Positions 23,201-34,450 of a DNA stretch of 64,000 bases are shown in pieces. Each line of letters starts with the position of its first letter. Position 1 is the first letter of the stretch. The DNA is from Lithospermum erythrorhizon (Eukaryota > Streptophyta > Magnoliopsida > Boraginales > Boraginaceae): assembly GCA_019722365.1 (NCBI GenBank), contig JADFUC010001357.1:682001-746000 (forward strand), written 5' to 3'. The notes below the pieces were generated by a model. The model saw nothing but the letters and a program-made list of their open reading frames with translations. It had not been told where the DNA came from and searched no databases. Both the position numbers and the translations under genes were made by a program.

Positions 23201-25548
23201 ATCAGCCTGAGATCATTCTTAAGATAACTATGAAATCAATTTTAACTCTTTATGCCCAACTTGAGTGTCATTTCAAACACTCCCCAACATAGGGTTCTGT
23301 TCTGACGATATTTGATTTATCAGGAAAAATTAAAAAGAATAAAAAAGACTTCATCTTTTTCTCTTTTTCTATTAACCATTTTATGAGCATCAGTTGTTCA
23401 TTCGTTTTGGTTATGATATTGTTTTAGCAATCTCAAAACAAACATATATCCTACCCTAAGGGTATCAAAACAGACATCAACTCACATGCTCCTGTGCTTT
23501 CATCCATCGAAGTTCCAAAGTTTCCAACTTAGAGTTCCTTAACAAATCCTGCATTCTTAACACAATCAGATAGTTATGATATGTTTAGAGCAATTCAATT
23601 ATCAGATAACCCATCGATATAACCAAACAAGACCAAGCCTTAACACACTAAGTCATAACCAGTAGATATGCTGATTCAATTTCAAACGGTTGAATTATAA
23701 CACAATATTGAGACTTAGCAATTCGGCCTGAGTGTCTGTGTTGAAGGAAGAAAAGGGAAGAGTGGGTGGAGAGTTTTCTGGTAATCTACTATCACAGAAG
23801 TCAGACTTACACAAATCTCAGCTACACACATCACATTCCGAAGTCTTAAAGATCTGCAATTTTAAAAGACGATTTAGTAAGACAGATTGATGAGATTATA
23901 AAGTGGACAATGTATTAACGGAAAATAAATAGAAAATGAATCAAGAAACCCATAGCCTTAACATCCATACAAACTTTTATAACATATCGGTATATTGGAA
24001 GCAATTCAGTAAACGATCTTAATGTCCAAGAGAAAATATGGTTTCAAATAGTAACGAATTCAATAATTCGTGCTATTATACAAGAAACCCCATGGTTCCA
24101 TAAATTAAATTCACGTTTCTCAAATTCCACAGTCCAAAGTGAAGAACCAATGCAATGTACCTAGCATATAGTCCAAATTTATGACAATGCCAAGAAAGCT
24201 TCTTGCAGTCATTCATAAAGTCCAATGCATGTCCTTTACCAAACAAATACTTTAATATAATATCTGCACACGTTAAATGAGTGTCAAGTGTCAACAAAGA
24301 CGCTATCCTTTGACATGACATAAGCTCTCTTTCTACAGGTAAAGCCATCTACTGTAAGCAAATGCCCAGCAGGTACTCAAGGATAGTAAATAAAAATCCT
24401 AACAACAAAACTCAATGATCAAAACCATTAATTTTTAAAAGCAACTGAGCTACAACTTTTTGATAGGGGAAGTCCAGATAGTAAAGAGTACAAAAGGATC
24501 CCTTAGCAACATGCCAGACGATCTTTCTCATACCTTGAATCTTACACTAATTCATCCCTCATATCACCTTTGTGAGTTTCATTAAAATAAGGAACATTGA
24601 AGATTCCAAAGTTCAAGACAAATAGGATTATACCTGGAATCTCTAGGTCTCTGACACTAACACGATCACTGTAGGAAGGGAGCAATGATATTTCTGCTGC
24701 TGCATCCAAGCAACTGCATATTAAACAAAATTAAACACTATGTAAGGAGCAGAATAATCACTAAGTCCTGCCATAATTCCAGCTGCGAAGAAAATCAAAC
24801 CTCTGTATATGTGACTCCCAATAAAATTGCTGCCAATCATCAACCGATTCATATTTATGTTTATCTTCTTCTCCATGCGTTGTTGAGTCAAGGCAAGGCC
24901 ATCGACACATGTACAATGTCCTCCATGATTGATCAAAAATGGAATTTCTGCAGAGCCAATAAGCATGCATCAGACACCATGAAACATGCTTTAACTAATA
25001 AACCTTTATTATGATCCAGACCTTTTACGTTTTCTTTTGTCAGTTACTGGTTCACAATCACTTACGAAGTCATCTGGCCTGCAATGAGATGGTTCATGTA
25101 ATTATGTTAAAAACTACAAGGATACAGTACATGACTTCTTAATAAGATCAACAAAGTTGGCAAAAATTCATATTACTGTCACGGAAACTAAGTTTTTAAG
25201 CAAAACCATCCATCTTTCTCCTCAATCAGAATGCATATTGTAACTTAAAGTGTGCTTTGTGAGTTACAATAAAGTTGTTTAATAGATAAACTAACATTTG
25301 GTCTTCAAGCTTCTGCAAGGCAAGTGGAGACAAGCGCGGCAACAAGCAATTAAATAATTCTGGTGGAAACGAGTACACTTCATGTATAATATCGCTATCT
25401 AACAAAAAACCAGATTTAGTGAAAGTTTAAGAATGATTAAAAAATAATGGAACCACGATAAAATGAAATATTCCATTAGATTACCATGAAGAAGTTGATC
25501 TTTGACTACATCCAAGCATAATGCACATAGAGATGGGAGTTCTGCCAT
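20273..25548 (-). CDS. Leucine-rich-repeat (RNI-like) protein with BC-box-like N-terminus and a basic NLS
   Basis: There are 16 exons: 20273-20412, 20582-20727, 20809-20952, 21041-21208, 21292-21405, 21776-21879, 21962-22097, 22916-23139, 23486-23548, 23811-23853, 24161-24263, 24634-24713, 24801-24947, 25022-25078, 25296-25398, 25485-25548. The CDS is 1836 nt (611 aa), open throughout with consistent phases. The N-terminus MAELPSLCALCLDVVKDQLL is followed by SFPPELFNCLLPRLSPLALQ. Residues 70-75 are KRKRKR, a likely nuclear signal. A WPCLD / DKHKYESVDDWQQFYWESHI segment follows. Ribonuclease-inhibitor-type LRRs then run to the C-terminus (LETLELRWMKAQEH, SVLDLSDNN, EAIDLSDNPIEDEG, LKLANCELTCFG, LQHLDLTGHNFGG). 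Residues 6-15 (SLCALCLDVV) fit the elongin-BC box consensus, so a substrate-receptor role in a cullin E3 is possible but unproven. No kinase, TIR, NB-ARC or membrane segment is seen, so it is not a typical immune receptor. The start is set by the first in-frame ATG of the BC-box-like exon. Confidence 0.88.
22053..22082 (-). repeat. Perfect 15-bp tandem duplication inside an LRR coding exon
   Basis: ACGTCAACTAACCTC occurs twice back to back (22053-22067 and 22068-22082). On the coding strand it yields the doubled peptide RLVDV-RLVDV and keeps the frame, adding five residues to one LRR. Two perfect copies suggest a recent slippage event. Confidence 0.9.
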
Positions 25549-27689
25549 CCTCAACAACCGAGTAAACAAAGCTACAAGAACAAAAAGATAAACTTTCTCG
25601 TGTGACTGTTCTCTTGGAAAACTGGAAACTAAAACATTTCTTCTTACACTCCGTCCAGTGCTGTCAATCAACTCACTCACTGCCTTAACAAGTTTACTTA
25701 GCTAGCCACCACAAGCAGATTCCAACATTATACAGCTTAACATCAACAACAACATGCCCTTAACGTTTTTAAAGCAGTTTCCTCGCGCCACGGGTAGGGG
25801 GTCTGGCAAGATACGCCTTACTCCTAGGGAGATTGTTTCCAAATTGACCCAATATTATATCCACGATCCCAAGAATATAAACTCTTCGACTCCATAGGAC
25901 ATGGAAACAGCTTAACACCAACCACAATAATGCAAAATACGAATCTTTAAGATACACCGTGAATTTACCTTAGTCGCAGTTTTTTCTCTTCTCTTGTTGT
26001 CTTTTATTAAGGACATTCGCCAATTAAATAAACCGATAACGAATCTCGTATAATCATATCCCCAAACTTGACCTAATTGACTACTATAATGTCTACTTTT
26101 TTACCCTTTGCAACAATTAAACTTTATTTACTATACAAATCATGTTTTGCTCTTCCTAAATCATATAAACTCTCTCAAAATATCAACTATCTACATCTCA
26201 AAATTGCCAAAAATGTTCATTTACTCATTAGTTAAATACCCAATTTTAGGAAAATGATTAAGATATAGTTAACTAAATTAACAATTTAATATAATAAAAG
26301 GGACTAATAATTTGATAAATGAAATGAAGTAGAAAAGGGACAAATAAAAAAAGAACAAAACTTACAGTGGCTACAAAATAGAGAAACCACCAAGGAGGTG
26401 AGGGCGGCGCCGTCGCTCTTTGTGGCTAGTCCAGGCAAGAAAACGACGTAGTTTCACAGGACAGAGAGCTATTAGTGAAAACTGAAATCAAATATCGAAT
26501 ATAATTGATATATGACTGCACACTTAAATTAATGAGAGAGTATCTTTATTAAAATGATTGTCGAAATCAACTTTTATGTAAATGATATTTTAGTAACTTA
26601 TTCATCAAAATTGGTACGTGAAATTTTTGAGGAATTTTAATGACAGATTTATTGCAAAATAAGTTTGTGAATTGTGATATAATCTCAATCAATAATCAAC
26701 ACATATCATATAAAATATACGTTCATTTAATACTCTAATTAAAAATTCGGAACTGACTCCTAAGAAAAAACTATGGATTGGAAGAAATTTCCACTGACCA
26801 ATATTATTAGCACTTTTTAGACTAGTAACCGTTACTTGATTAATAAACTTGTTTGTTTAATAAAGAAACTGAACTTGAATACAGATCGAGTTTTAACTCG
26901 TTAGGATATCTAGTCGAGTTGAAGTGTGAAATAACCTACTTTGTTGTACTCAGCTCGTTTTCTGAGCTACTATATCCAAATTATAGAATTATATTTATTT
27001 TGTACATGTATTTTTTTTAAATAGTTAACACATATTTAGACATTGGCATACCATCCGCTTTCATGTTTAATGGATTAAGATTGAAACAATTTTTTAATTT
27101 ATAGCGGTTGGTGAACATCTTCCACCTCATTTATAAATCTATTTTGGAAGTTACAAATCGGGTGAAAGAGCTTTTTTAACCTTTGTACAATCAAAGCGAT
27201 TTTGTCTTCATCGATTAAAGGATTTCGAATACAATCAAAGATCTTTGCCTCTATCGATTCCAATATTAATACATCGCCAGCGGATAAAGTCACCCATATC
27301 ACTTGTATCCGTTGGAGAAGTAATACACACAACACTCCTTCTCACAAAGCAACTTAATTTTCATACCGCTTATACTGGCTATCGGCGGATTATTCTCTTA
27401 CAGTACGGTATGTAACTACAAATAAGCTTCAAAAAGCAAGATGGGATGGATTGATGCTTTGAAAGAAGGAAATCGAAGAAATTGTGATATTGTCTGGTTG
27501 CCAACTAGTATCGGATATTTTTTAAATTTAAAAGATGTTGTTATTTGATACTTTCAACTCTACTCCATGTAATAGCCGGTATTTTATAATAAAGCTTTCT
27601 TTTTACATAATGATATGAATTACTTATAAAAAAAAATTATTTTGGTGTTTCATAATATGAGTATTATATATCATTTATTAAAATGCTAT
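25549..27689. other. Leader/promoter side of the LRR gene, then gene-free AT-rich DNA
   Basis: On the minus strand, donor-like GTAAATTC at about 25966-25973 and GTAAGTTTTG at about 26356-26365 suggest a leader split by introns, with a first exon at about 26366-26470, the only GC-rich stretch here (GGTGAGGGCGGCGCCGTCGC). Bases 25788-25890 hold a SINE-like relic. Bases 26500-27689 are AT-rich. A minus ORF at 27099-27335 (78 codons) has no recognised domain. Confidence 0.45.
25788..25890 (+). repeat. SINE-like relic, copy 5
   Basis: ACGGGTAGGGGGTCTGGCAA...CTAGGGAGATTGTTTCCAAATTGACCC is the most canonical member of the family seen here: a GGGGGTC block, then GATTGTTTCC.AATTGACCC about 35 bp later. 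It lies upstream of the LRR start codon, probably in a leader intron. Confidence 0.55.
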
Positions 27690-27926
27690 GGTTATGGAAA
27701 TAATGGATGTTTTGCCTCCTACATGAAATCATCTTGTTTAGCAAGAAAAGAGATATCTTGATTATGAAAAAAGTAGGCTACTTGTTTATCAAGTTATACC
27801 ATATGTATTGTATCTTCGAACTATAACTAAAAGACATTTCAGAATTTATCAATATCAAGAATAAAACTATTATCCTTTTCTATTCTCTTTATTCTCTCTT
27901 GTTTGTTATTTAGCTATATTTATAAC
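27690..27926 (+). repeat. 5' LTR of the Copia element
   Basis: It aligns along its length with 33474-33707: GTTATGGAAATAATGGATGT, ATCATCTTGTTTAGCAAGAA, AAGTTATACCATATGTATTG and TTATTTAGCTATATTTATAA each have close counterparts. Divergence is high, so the insertion is old. Confidence 0.85.
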
Positions 27927-29227
27927 TCGTTATCAACCTCGAATGCCTCTTCGTTAGTTACAAACAAGCTATGAATTGGTCTACTATTTTCGTTGAAGTT
28001 CACGGGCATAGCTTTGATCTTCAAGTCAAACTCCTCTCAAATTCTTCTCAGTAAGATTTCTTGACTACCTAAATAAATTGGGATATCTTATTAAATTTAG
28101 GAGTAATTTGGCATATTGCATAGAAACATGAGTTAAGTTTTACATAATTTGATAATGATTATAAGATTTGAAATTAATCAAAGCATAGTACGGTAGAACT
28201 ACTTTTTTGCATTTTAGTATTAGCATTGGATACTAGTAATGAAAATTAAGAGCGTTTGTTCCTTTAATTAATGGTTTAGAAACAATTCATTTCGAATAAT
28301 AATAACGATAGAGTTTATAAAATGTATTCTTTTGGAGTACTAGTTAAAATTATACTCCGTATATTATTGGATTTTAACAAATATTTGATTAAAGTCTCCT
28401 TCATCTATTATATATTTTCTTTATATACAATTCGTTAAATTGTTAGATTTGTATATTTATGATTTCAAAACACATTTAAATATATTCATATTGATATATT
28501 TATATATGCACTGCAAGGCTGGATACCTCATCTCAACTTTTCAAATATATTAATCTCTAGAATACATTTGATATGTATTCTTGTCCAGAAGATAAAAATG
28601 TCCATTCATTTGTTCTCATTAATGATTATCTAATGAAACAAACGTAAGCTTCATTTATTATCATCCCAAGCCCCATACCTAGGTCTTGGCTTGATCCACG
28701 TAGTGCCTTATGTATACTTCCTCCGAAGAAAAAAAAATGCAATATCAATTATTCATTATATATATGCCCGAAGAACTATTAATGTAGCACATTACAAATA
28801 TGAGCTTTTAGTCCGTAGTAAAAACTACTATAGAATATTTTCCACACAATATGTGAAATTTTATTATTACTAGTCCATGAGTCTCTCGAAAATATTTATT
28901 TTTATCTCTTTATACTCACAGCTAATCTATAAGACTTGATTATGTAGTTGGAGAAAATTGTTGTTATCATTAGTCCAAAAGACTAATCCACAAGATTTTA
29001 GTCATAATATTCACAACTTTATGGAAAAAATTTGCACAAATATATTTGAAGTATGCGTCTTGAAGGCTGAATTTTAAATTAGTACGAATATTGAGAAATT
29101 AAAAGATTTTATGATGGTTATATTGCATATAATCTATATGCAATTTAAGTTCCCTCTTGATTTTTCTTGAATAATTTTTCTGGATGCACTCTTGATTTAG
29201 CACTCATATGAATACCATGAATTTCGT

Positions 29228-29600
29228 CATGAGACTTGATGACTCATATGATTTGGAGAAAATGAATGTATCGAATTTTATGAACTTAAATTTCATATAA
29301 TTTCTTTTTAGGTCCAGAAGTATCTTACAAATTGAATTGAATTAATGTGTAGACATTTAACTATATAGCACTTAAAATTGATAGCCATATAAATTAAGAA
29401 TTTTGAATATTCCTGAAAAATTTATGTCAATGTCCTCATTATTTTGAAAATAATATAGAATATTATAAATTCATTTATGAGACCCGAAGACTCATACAAT
29501 TTAGAGGATATGGATTCAGTGACATGATATCAATTTTGTGAATTTGATTACTATTTATGATTTCGTTTAGGTCCAGAAGTACCTTACATATGAAATTGTC
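29228..29600. repeat. Diverged internal duplication in the Copia element (about 250-bp period)
   Basis: Segment 29228-29345 (CATGAGACTTGATGACTCAT ... TTTAGGTCCAGAAGTATCTTAC) is echoed at 29477-29595 (TATGAGACCCGAAGACTCAT ... TTTAGGTCCAGAAGTACCTTAC). The order is conserved. Whether this belongs to the original element or arose later is not clear. Confidence 0.6.
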
Positions 29601-32600
29601 TAAATATACAAACATTATTTGACTCGTTTGGAAGATATATAGCATGATTACATATTATAACCTGGGATGATACATATATCATATGTGTGTAACATATTTA
29701 TATACCCTTGAAGTGGTTAATTCTTGAAGTGATTGATTATCTAATTATATCTATCAAGTGGTATATATAGTTCATAAGTGTGCAACTTGTAGATATTGCT
29801 TTCTGACTTATACCGTCTAAAGATGAGAAAAATTTCTTACTTAACAAAAAAGCGAGAGGATGTTATCGATATGGTAATTATGCAAATTTAATTGAAGGCT
29901 CGGAGAAGAGCTAATATATAAGTCCCTCGAGTTGTGTATTTAAGATGGATAATATTCTTACAGTATGAAAGAAACTGTCAGCTTTAAAAACATAAGCCAA
30001 ATTGTCTATGACATTGAGACAACAAGTGAAAGCTCCAAAAGAGGTAATAGTTGTCAAAAGTGTAGCAAAGTCAATTGAAGGCTCTGGAAGAGCTAATATA
30101 TTTCTGAGTAACACATATTTGTATATCAAAATACACTTTTATCAAACCCGAAGAAGTTTGAGGGTGAGAACTTTTATTATTTGGCATGACCAGTTAGACC
30201 ATCCCGGATCAATTACTATGCGAAGAATAATTGAAAATTTAATTGAAAACTCATTGAAGAGTCAATAAACTATTGAGTTTCAAAAATTTATGTGAGCTTT
30301 ATGGTGTAAACTCCACGATTGGTATTGTGGCAGGGGATGTTGAACTCACGTAGAAATACCCAATTGATTATTGAAAAAATGTTACATTACATGTAGCGGC
30401 TTAACTTTGTTAAGCATCGAGGCCAAATTATTATACCGCTCCCCGATATAGTTGGTTTGGTAAAAAAGAACATATTTTACCCTATAATTTTATGTGCATC
30501 ATATATTTTGAATAGCAAGAACAAATGATGATTTTTTAAATGTCTATTACCCAGAAGTTATGTACATCTATATACTTGGAAATATGAAATTGAAACCAAT
30601 TTATCAAGTAATTTTTCATTGTGATATATCAATGTTTTTAACATTGAGGGGGAGAATAGTATACAACTGAAAAATAGTCTATCTTGAATTAAATATCCAT
30701 ATGCTATATGATCCTCAAGATGAATAAATATGAACTCGAAGTTCAAGAGAAGATATGAACAGTTCAAGGGATAATATGAACAAGAAGTTCGCCACCAAAT
30801 AAATTTCTGACCTCAAACTAGAGTGTAGGTTCTTGAAGAACCATTATAGATGCAATAGTTCCATCATTGAAGATATGACATTGAAGATGGTCTAGAAGAG
30901 TATATCACCTCTAGAAGAGGTAGATGAATATATATCTAAATGAATAAGCTAAAACATAACTAATGTACGAAGGCATTTTACATAACAAAATTCATGAATA
31001 TAAGAGATCTTAGTTATCATGAACATGGTGAAACCAAAAGGGAAAAGATTATCGACAATAAATATTGCATACAATGAAAAGCTCTATATCATGAAGCAAT
31101 ATGAGGATCTGAAATCTATCTCCTCAAGTGAGTAGATGAATATATTTATGAATGACCAAAGAGAAAAGCCTTGATAAAGTAAAAGCGAAACTCACGTTAT
31201 AAGTGAGAAATTTAGACTTAAAGTCTAATGAAGATGATCTTAATTAATAGTCTTGTGTACTGTAGAATAAATGACATAAGATTTGTCATATAATGTTTGT
31301 ACGCTTGAAGCCTTTAAATATAAGTTGTAAGGTAGCAAGCGTACACCTCTTTGATAGAGGATATCAAAATTATAAATATTTGGTAGCAACAAAAGATAAC
31401 TTCTTGATTTGCGTGCATGACTTATAATGTAGCATGCAACGAAATACGTATACATGAAAACATGTAGAAAGATTTGTGATGCCTGAAGCACATATCTATA
31501 TTCCCGGAAACTTAACTCAGTTGAGTTAATATGAAAATATTTGAATATTTAAACCCATCCGGAAGATGGATTGCAAGTTCGAACTACATTATTAGACATT
31601 TTTTTGCATGATCATTTTATGCAGTATCACATGAATATACAAGTGTATCGATTGTATGACATACATGTTTAAATTTGTATTTATATTTATACCTTATTTG
31701 ATTATATGATTGATCTGTTTGCTTATTATGTGGAATGAAATATTTGAATTATTTAATGTAAGTTGACATTGATATTACATATCTTTATTGTTGATTAGTT
31801 ATTATTGATGATCTAAATATTCATGATATTATAGAAGATTCGATTATAGTTTATAGAGACTCTAGAAGAGTTCTAAGTTGAATAAATTATCATGAATAAG
31901 TTAGCACAAGAACTCTTGTAGAGTTCTCAGTTGTTAATAAATGTCTTATAAATGTATATACAAGCCAATTGGACATGTAATTATAAATTCATGCTTACGT
32001 AGAGTTCGATTGTCGAACCAGTATAATCTATATTGATTTGAAATTAAATACCTTATAACGATATATACATGACAATTGAGCATGTAAGTATAAATCCATA
32101 TCATATACATGGTAAAAATATTTAATCTCAATTAAATGAGATTCATAAGAAGAATTTAATATCTCGTCCAAAAGACATGAATTTGGTTTTGAAGTACCAA
32201 TTTCAATGTATATCTTACATATGATACATGATTGTATAATCTTGCAATATTGATAAATGCTTGTAGCCTTATTTGGATATTCTATTTGAATAATTTATAC
32301 TGATGATCTCGTAGGAGGAGATATGATATCTGATGGCATAATGATGATCTCGTCGAGGAAGGAGATATGATATGCATTGTACTCTTTTTGAGAGTTTTTC
32401 CACTAGGTTTTTAACGGCCAAGGTTTTTTAATGAAGCAAATTCTGAAACATATCTAAAGAAGAGGCCTGTATTTTTATCTCGCTAGTTTTGTCCTACATG
32501 ATTTTCCTAGTGACTATTTAATCAAAGTTGGTTAAACGAATGATCTTATATGACATTGTATTTACATGTACAGATTGGGAGAAAATTTTATGAGAATGAT

Positions 32601-33473
32601 AATTTATGTTTATGACTTAAACATTATTGGAACTTATGAAGAACTTTTAGAGTTGTAAACTTCTTGAAGAAGGAATTTGAGATGAAATGTTGTTGATAAG
32701 TCCGCGTTCAATTACCCCGACAATTATAATATCACCGGATGTGAAACTTGATGACCTCACCCAATGCCAAAAGAAAGTACAAAAAAGAATTATTTGATCA
32801 TGTATCATATATAAGTACTATTGAAGTAGTGATATATATTAGGAGGAAATATCAACACGAATGTATTGAAATGAAGTTAAATGTATAATGAATATGATAT
32901 TATTCCAGTAGAACATATTCAACTTCTAGGCAATTGGTTATGCGAAGGCTTGATGTTTATATGATCCGTCGAATCGAAATTACTCTTTGTGATTTATCAT
33001 ATGAAAGTTAGTCTGATGATGCTTTATGATAACTCTTAAATTGTACATATATTGCCTGAGTTAAGGGCCAGCGTGTCAAAGGAGATAGAATAAAATATAT
33101 TGGTGTTCGCCTACCCATGATCTTGAAAAGAATGGTGAAATCGATTTTCAGCAAATTCGTCTTTGTGATATCAGCAGGATATATTCATTAATCAGCCTTT
33201 TTCTGATATTCGAAAACATCGAGTATAAGGCTGCGTCCAACTAAATAATGTCAAGTGATGTGGTCATGAGGGGAGTTAATGCGCATTGTACTCCTTTTTC
33301 TTAATCGAGGATTTGTCCCCGAATGGGTTTTCCGATAAAGGTTTTAATGAGGCAACGTTGTAGCGTATGTTAAGAGTAATGCACTCTTTTTTACTTATTT
33401 AGTTTTTATCCTCGGATGGGTTTTTTCTAGTAGGTTTAGCAGGGCATATTAGCATTGATTAGGCATTCGAGAG

Positions 33474-33707
33474 TGTTATGGAAACAATGGATGTGCTGCG
33501 GCATGCTGTAGAAATCGTCTTGTTTAGCGAAGAAATAAGCTTAATTATGAAAGTAGTCTACTTATTTGCAAGTTATACCGTATGTATTGTATCTTGGCTT
33601 TATAAATAAATGCTTGTAATGTATTGAATATCAAGCAGTAAAATCTATTATCCTTCTATTCTCCTATTCTCTCAGTCTCTTATTTGTTATTAGTTATATT
33701 TATAACA
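33474..33707 (+). repeat. 3' LTR of the Copia element
   Basis: It starts TGTTATGGAAACAATGG and ends TTATATTTATAACA, with canonical TG...CA ends. It is preceded by a purine-rich GCATTCGAGAG that may be the polypurine tract. Confidence 0.85.
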
Positions 33708-34012
33708 GCTATGTAGTATAACATAATTATCAACAATATTCACAAAACATGAAATATAATATAAACAATTTTTTAATATGTGTCCTTAGGGTATAGGTTA
33801 AGAAGTAAAATTGGAAATAAAAATATATATTCAACAAATATTTTCATATTAAAGTTCAAATGTAAATCTTGTATCAAATACTTTAATTAATTATCACCTT
33901 AACCTTATGCGCACAAGTTAGAAAACCCATTTCCTCAAAGAAATTGTCGAGTAAGATTCAGAGAGAGAGAAGGTCAAAAATATTTTCTGCATAGTGATAA
34001 TACCGTATGCGT

Positions 34013-34450
34013 ATGATGCCAATAGATTATTTTTATTGATGGGTCAAAGAATGATTGTCTTGTAGGTCCATGGAGCCTAAGGTCGAGAGCCAAAAGGTCT
34101 CCTTGTGGATCACCACAGTGAGATCTTTGTCGGGCTCCCACTATATGAGTTGGTAAGGTAGGGGGCCTTTGAGGATCTACATAAATCTCCCACTTAGATT
34201 GAAACCGTTAAAGGTAATGTCGTTTTGTCTCTGTAATAATTGTGCCCTTCTTAAATACTCATCTTAAGCAGTGGGCCGAATTATGCGTAGTGTGTGTGTA
34301 CTGACTTTCGAATCTGCTTGACAGCGCATAGTCACCATGAGATCGAATTTGTGGCGGGATATATCGAACACCAGGCGAACTATGTCCAACTCGCGGCACA
34401 TAGAAGAAAGTCAGGATATTGGCGCCACGGGTTCCCCAGCGAGCGGAACA
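34013..34450 (+). repeat. Left direct repeat (probable 5' LTR) of the Gypsy element
   Basis: It shares with 49943-50395, in order: GATTATTTTTATTGATGGGTCAAAGAATGA, GGAGCCTAAGG, GTTGGTAAGGTAG, CTTAAATACTCATCTTAAGC and CATAGAAGAAAGTCAGGATATT (variant forms in the right copy). Ends are approximate, because identity is low. Confidence 0.65.

Larger units (their letters stand above)
27690..33707 (+). mobile_element. Decayed Ty1/Copia LTR retrotransposon with 5-bp target duplication
   Basis: The element is about 6.0 kb. LTRs are 27690-27926 and 33474-33707, flanked by GCTAT at 27685-27689 and 33708-33712. After the 5' LTR, TCGTTATCAACCTCG is a primer-binding-like site of the 'cgttatcagcacg' kind seen in plant Copia elements. 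A GAG-pre-integrase relic (WHDQLDHPGSITMRR) is readable at about 30180-30235 (+), and RT text (LKKEFEM) near 32660-32680. RNase H-like text occurs near 32935-32960. The reading frames are broken by many stops and the internal region is AT-rich, so the element cannot move by itself. The 5' LTR begins GG where TG is expected. Confidence 0.85.

Noticed and set aside
24685..25014. 109-codon + ORF opposite LRR exons
   Set aside because: It is antisense to the exon 24801-24947 that carries the YESVDDWQQFYWES segment of the LRR protein.
27099..27335. 78-codon minus ORF upstream of the Copia element
   Set aside because: The peptide reads like protein but I recognise no family and find no adjoining exon. 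Left as unexplained.
30002..30268. 88-codon + ORF as a host gene
   Set aside because: It contains the Copia GAG-pre-integrase text WHDQLDHPGSITMRR and lies inside the LTR pair.
34013..34450. Firm TG/CA ends and a target duplication for the Gypsy element
   Set aside because: The outer repeats align in order but are too diverged to set exact ends by eye, and no convincing flanking duplication was found.
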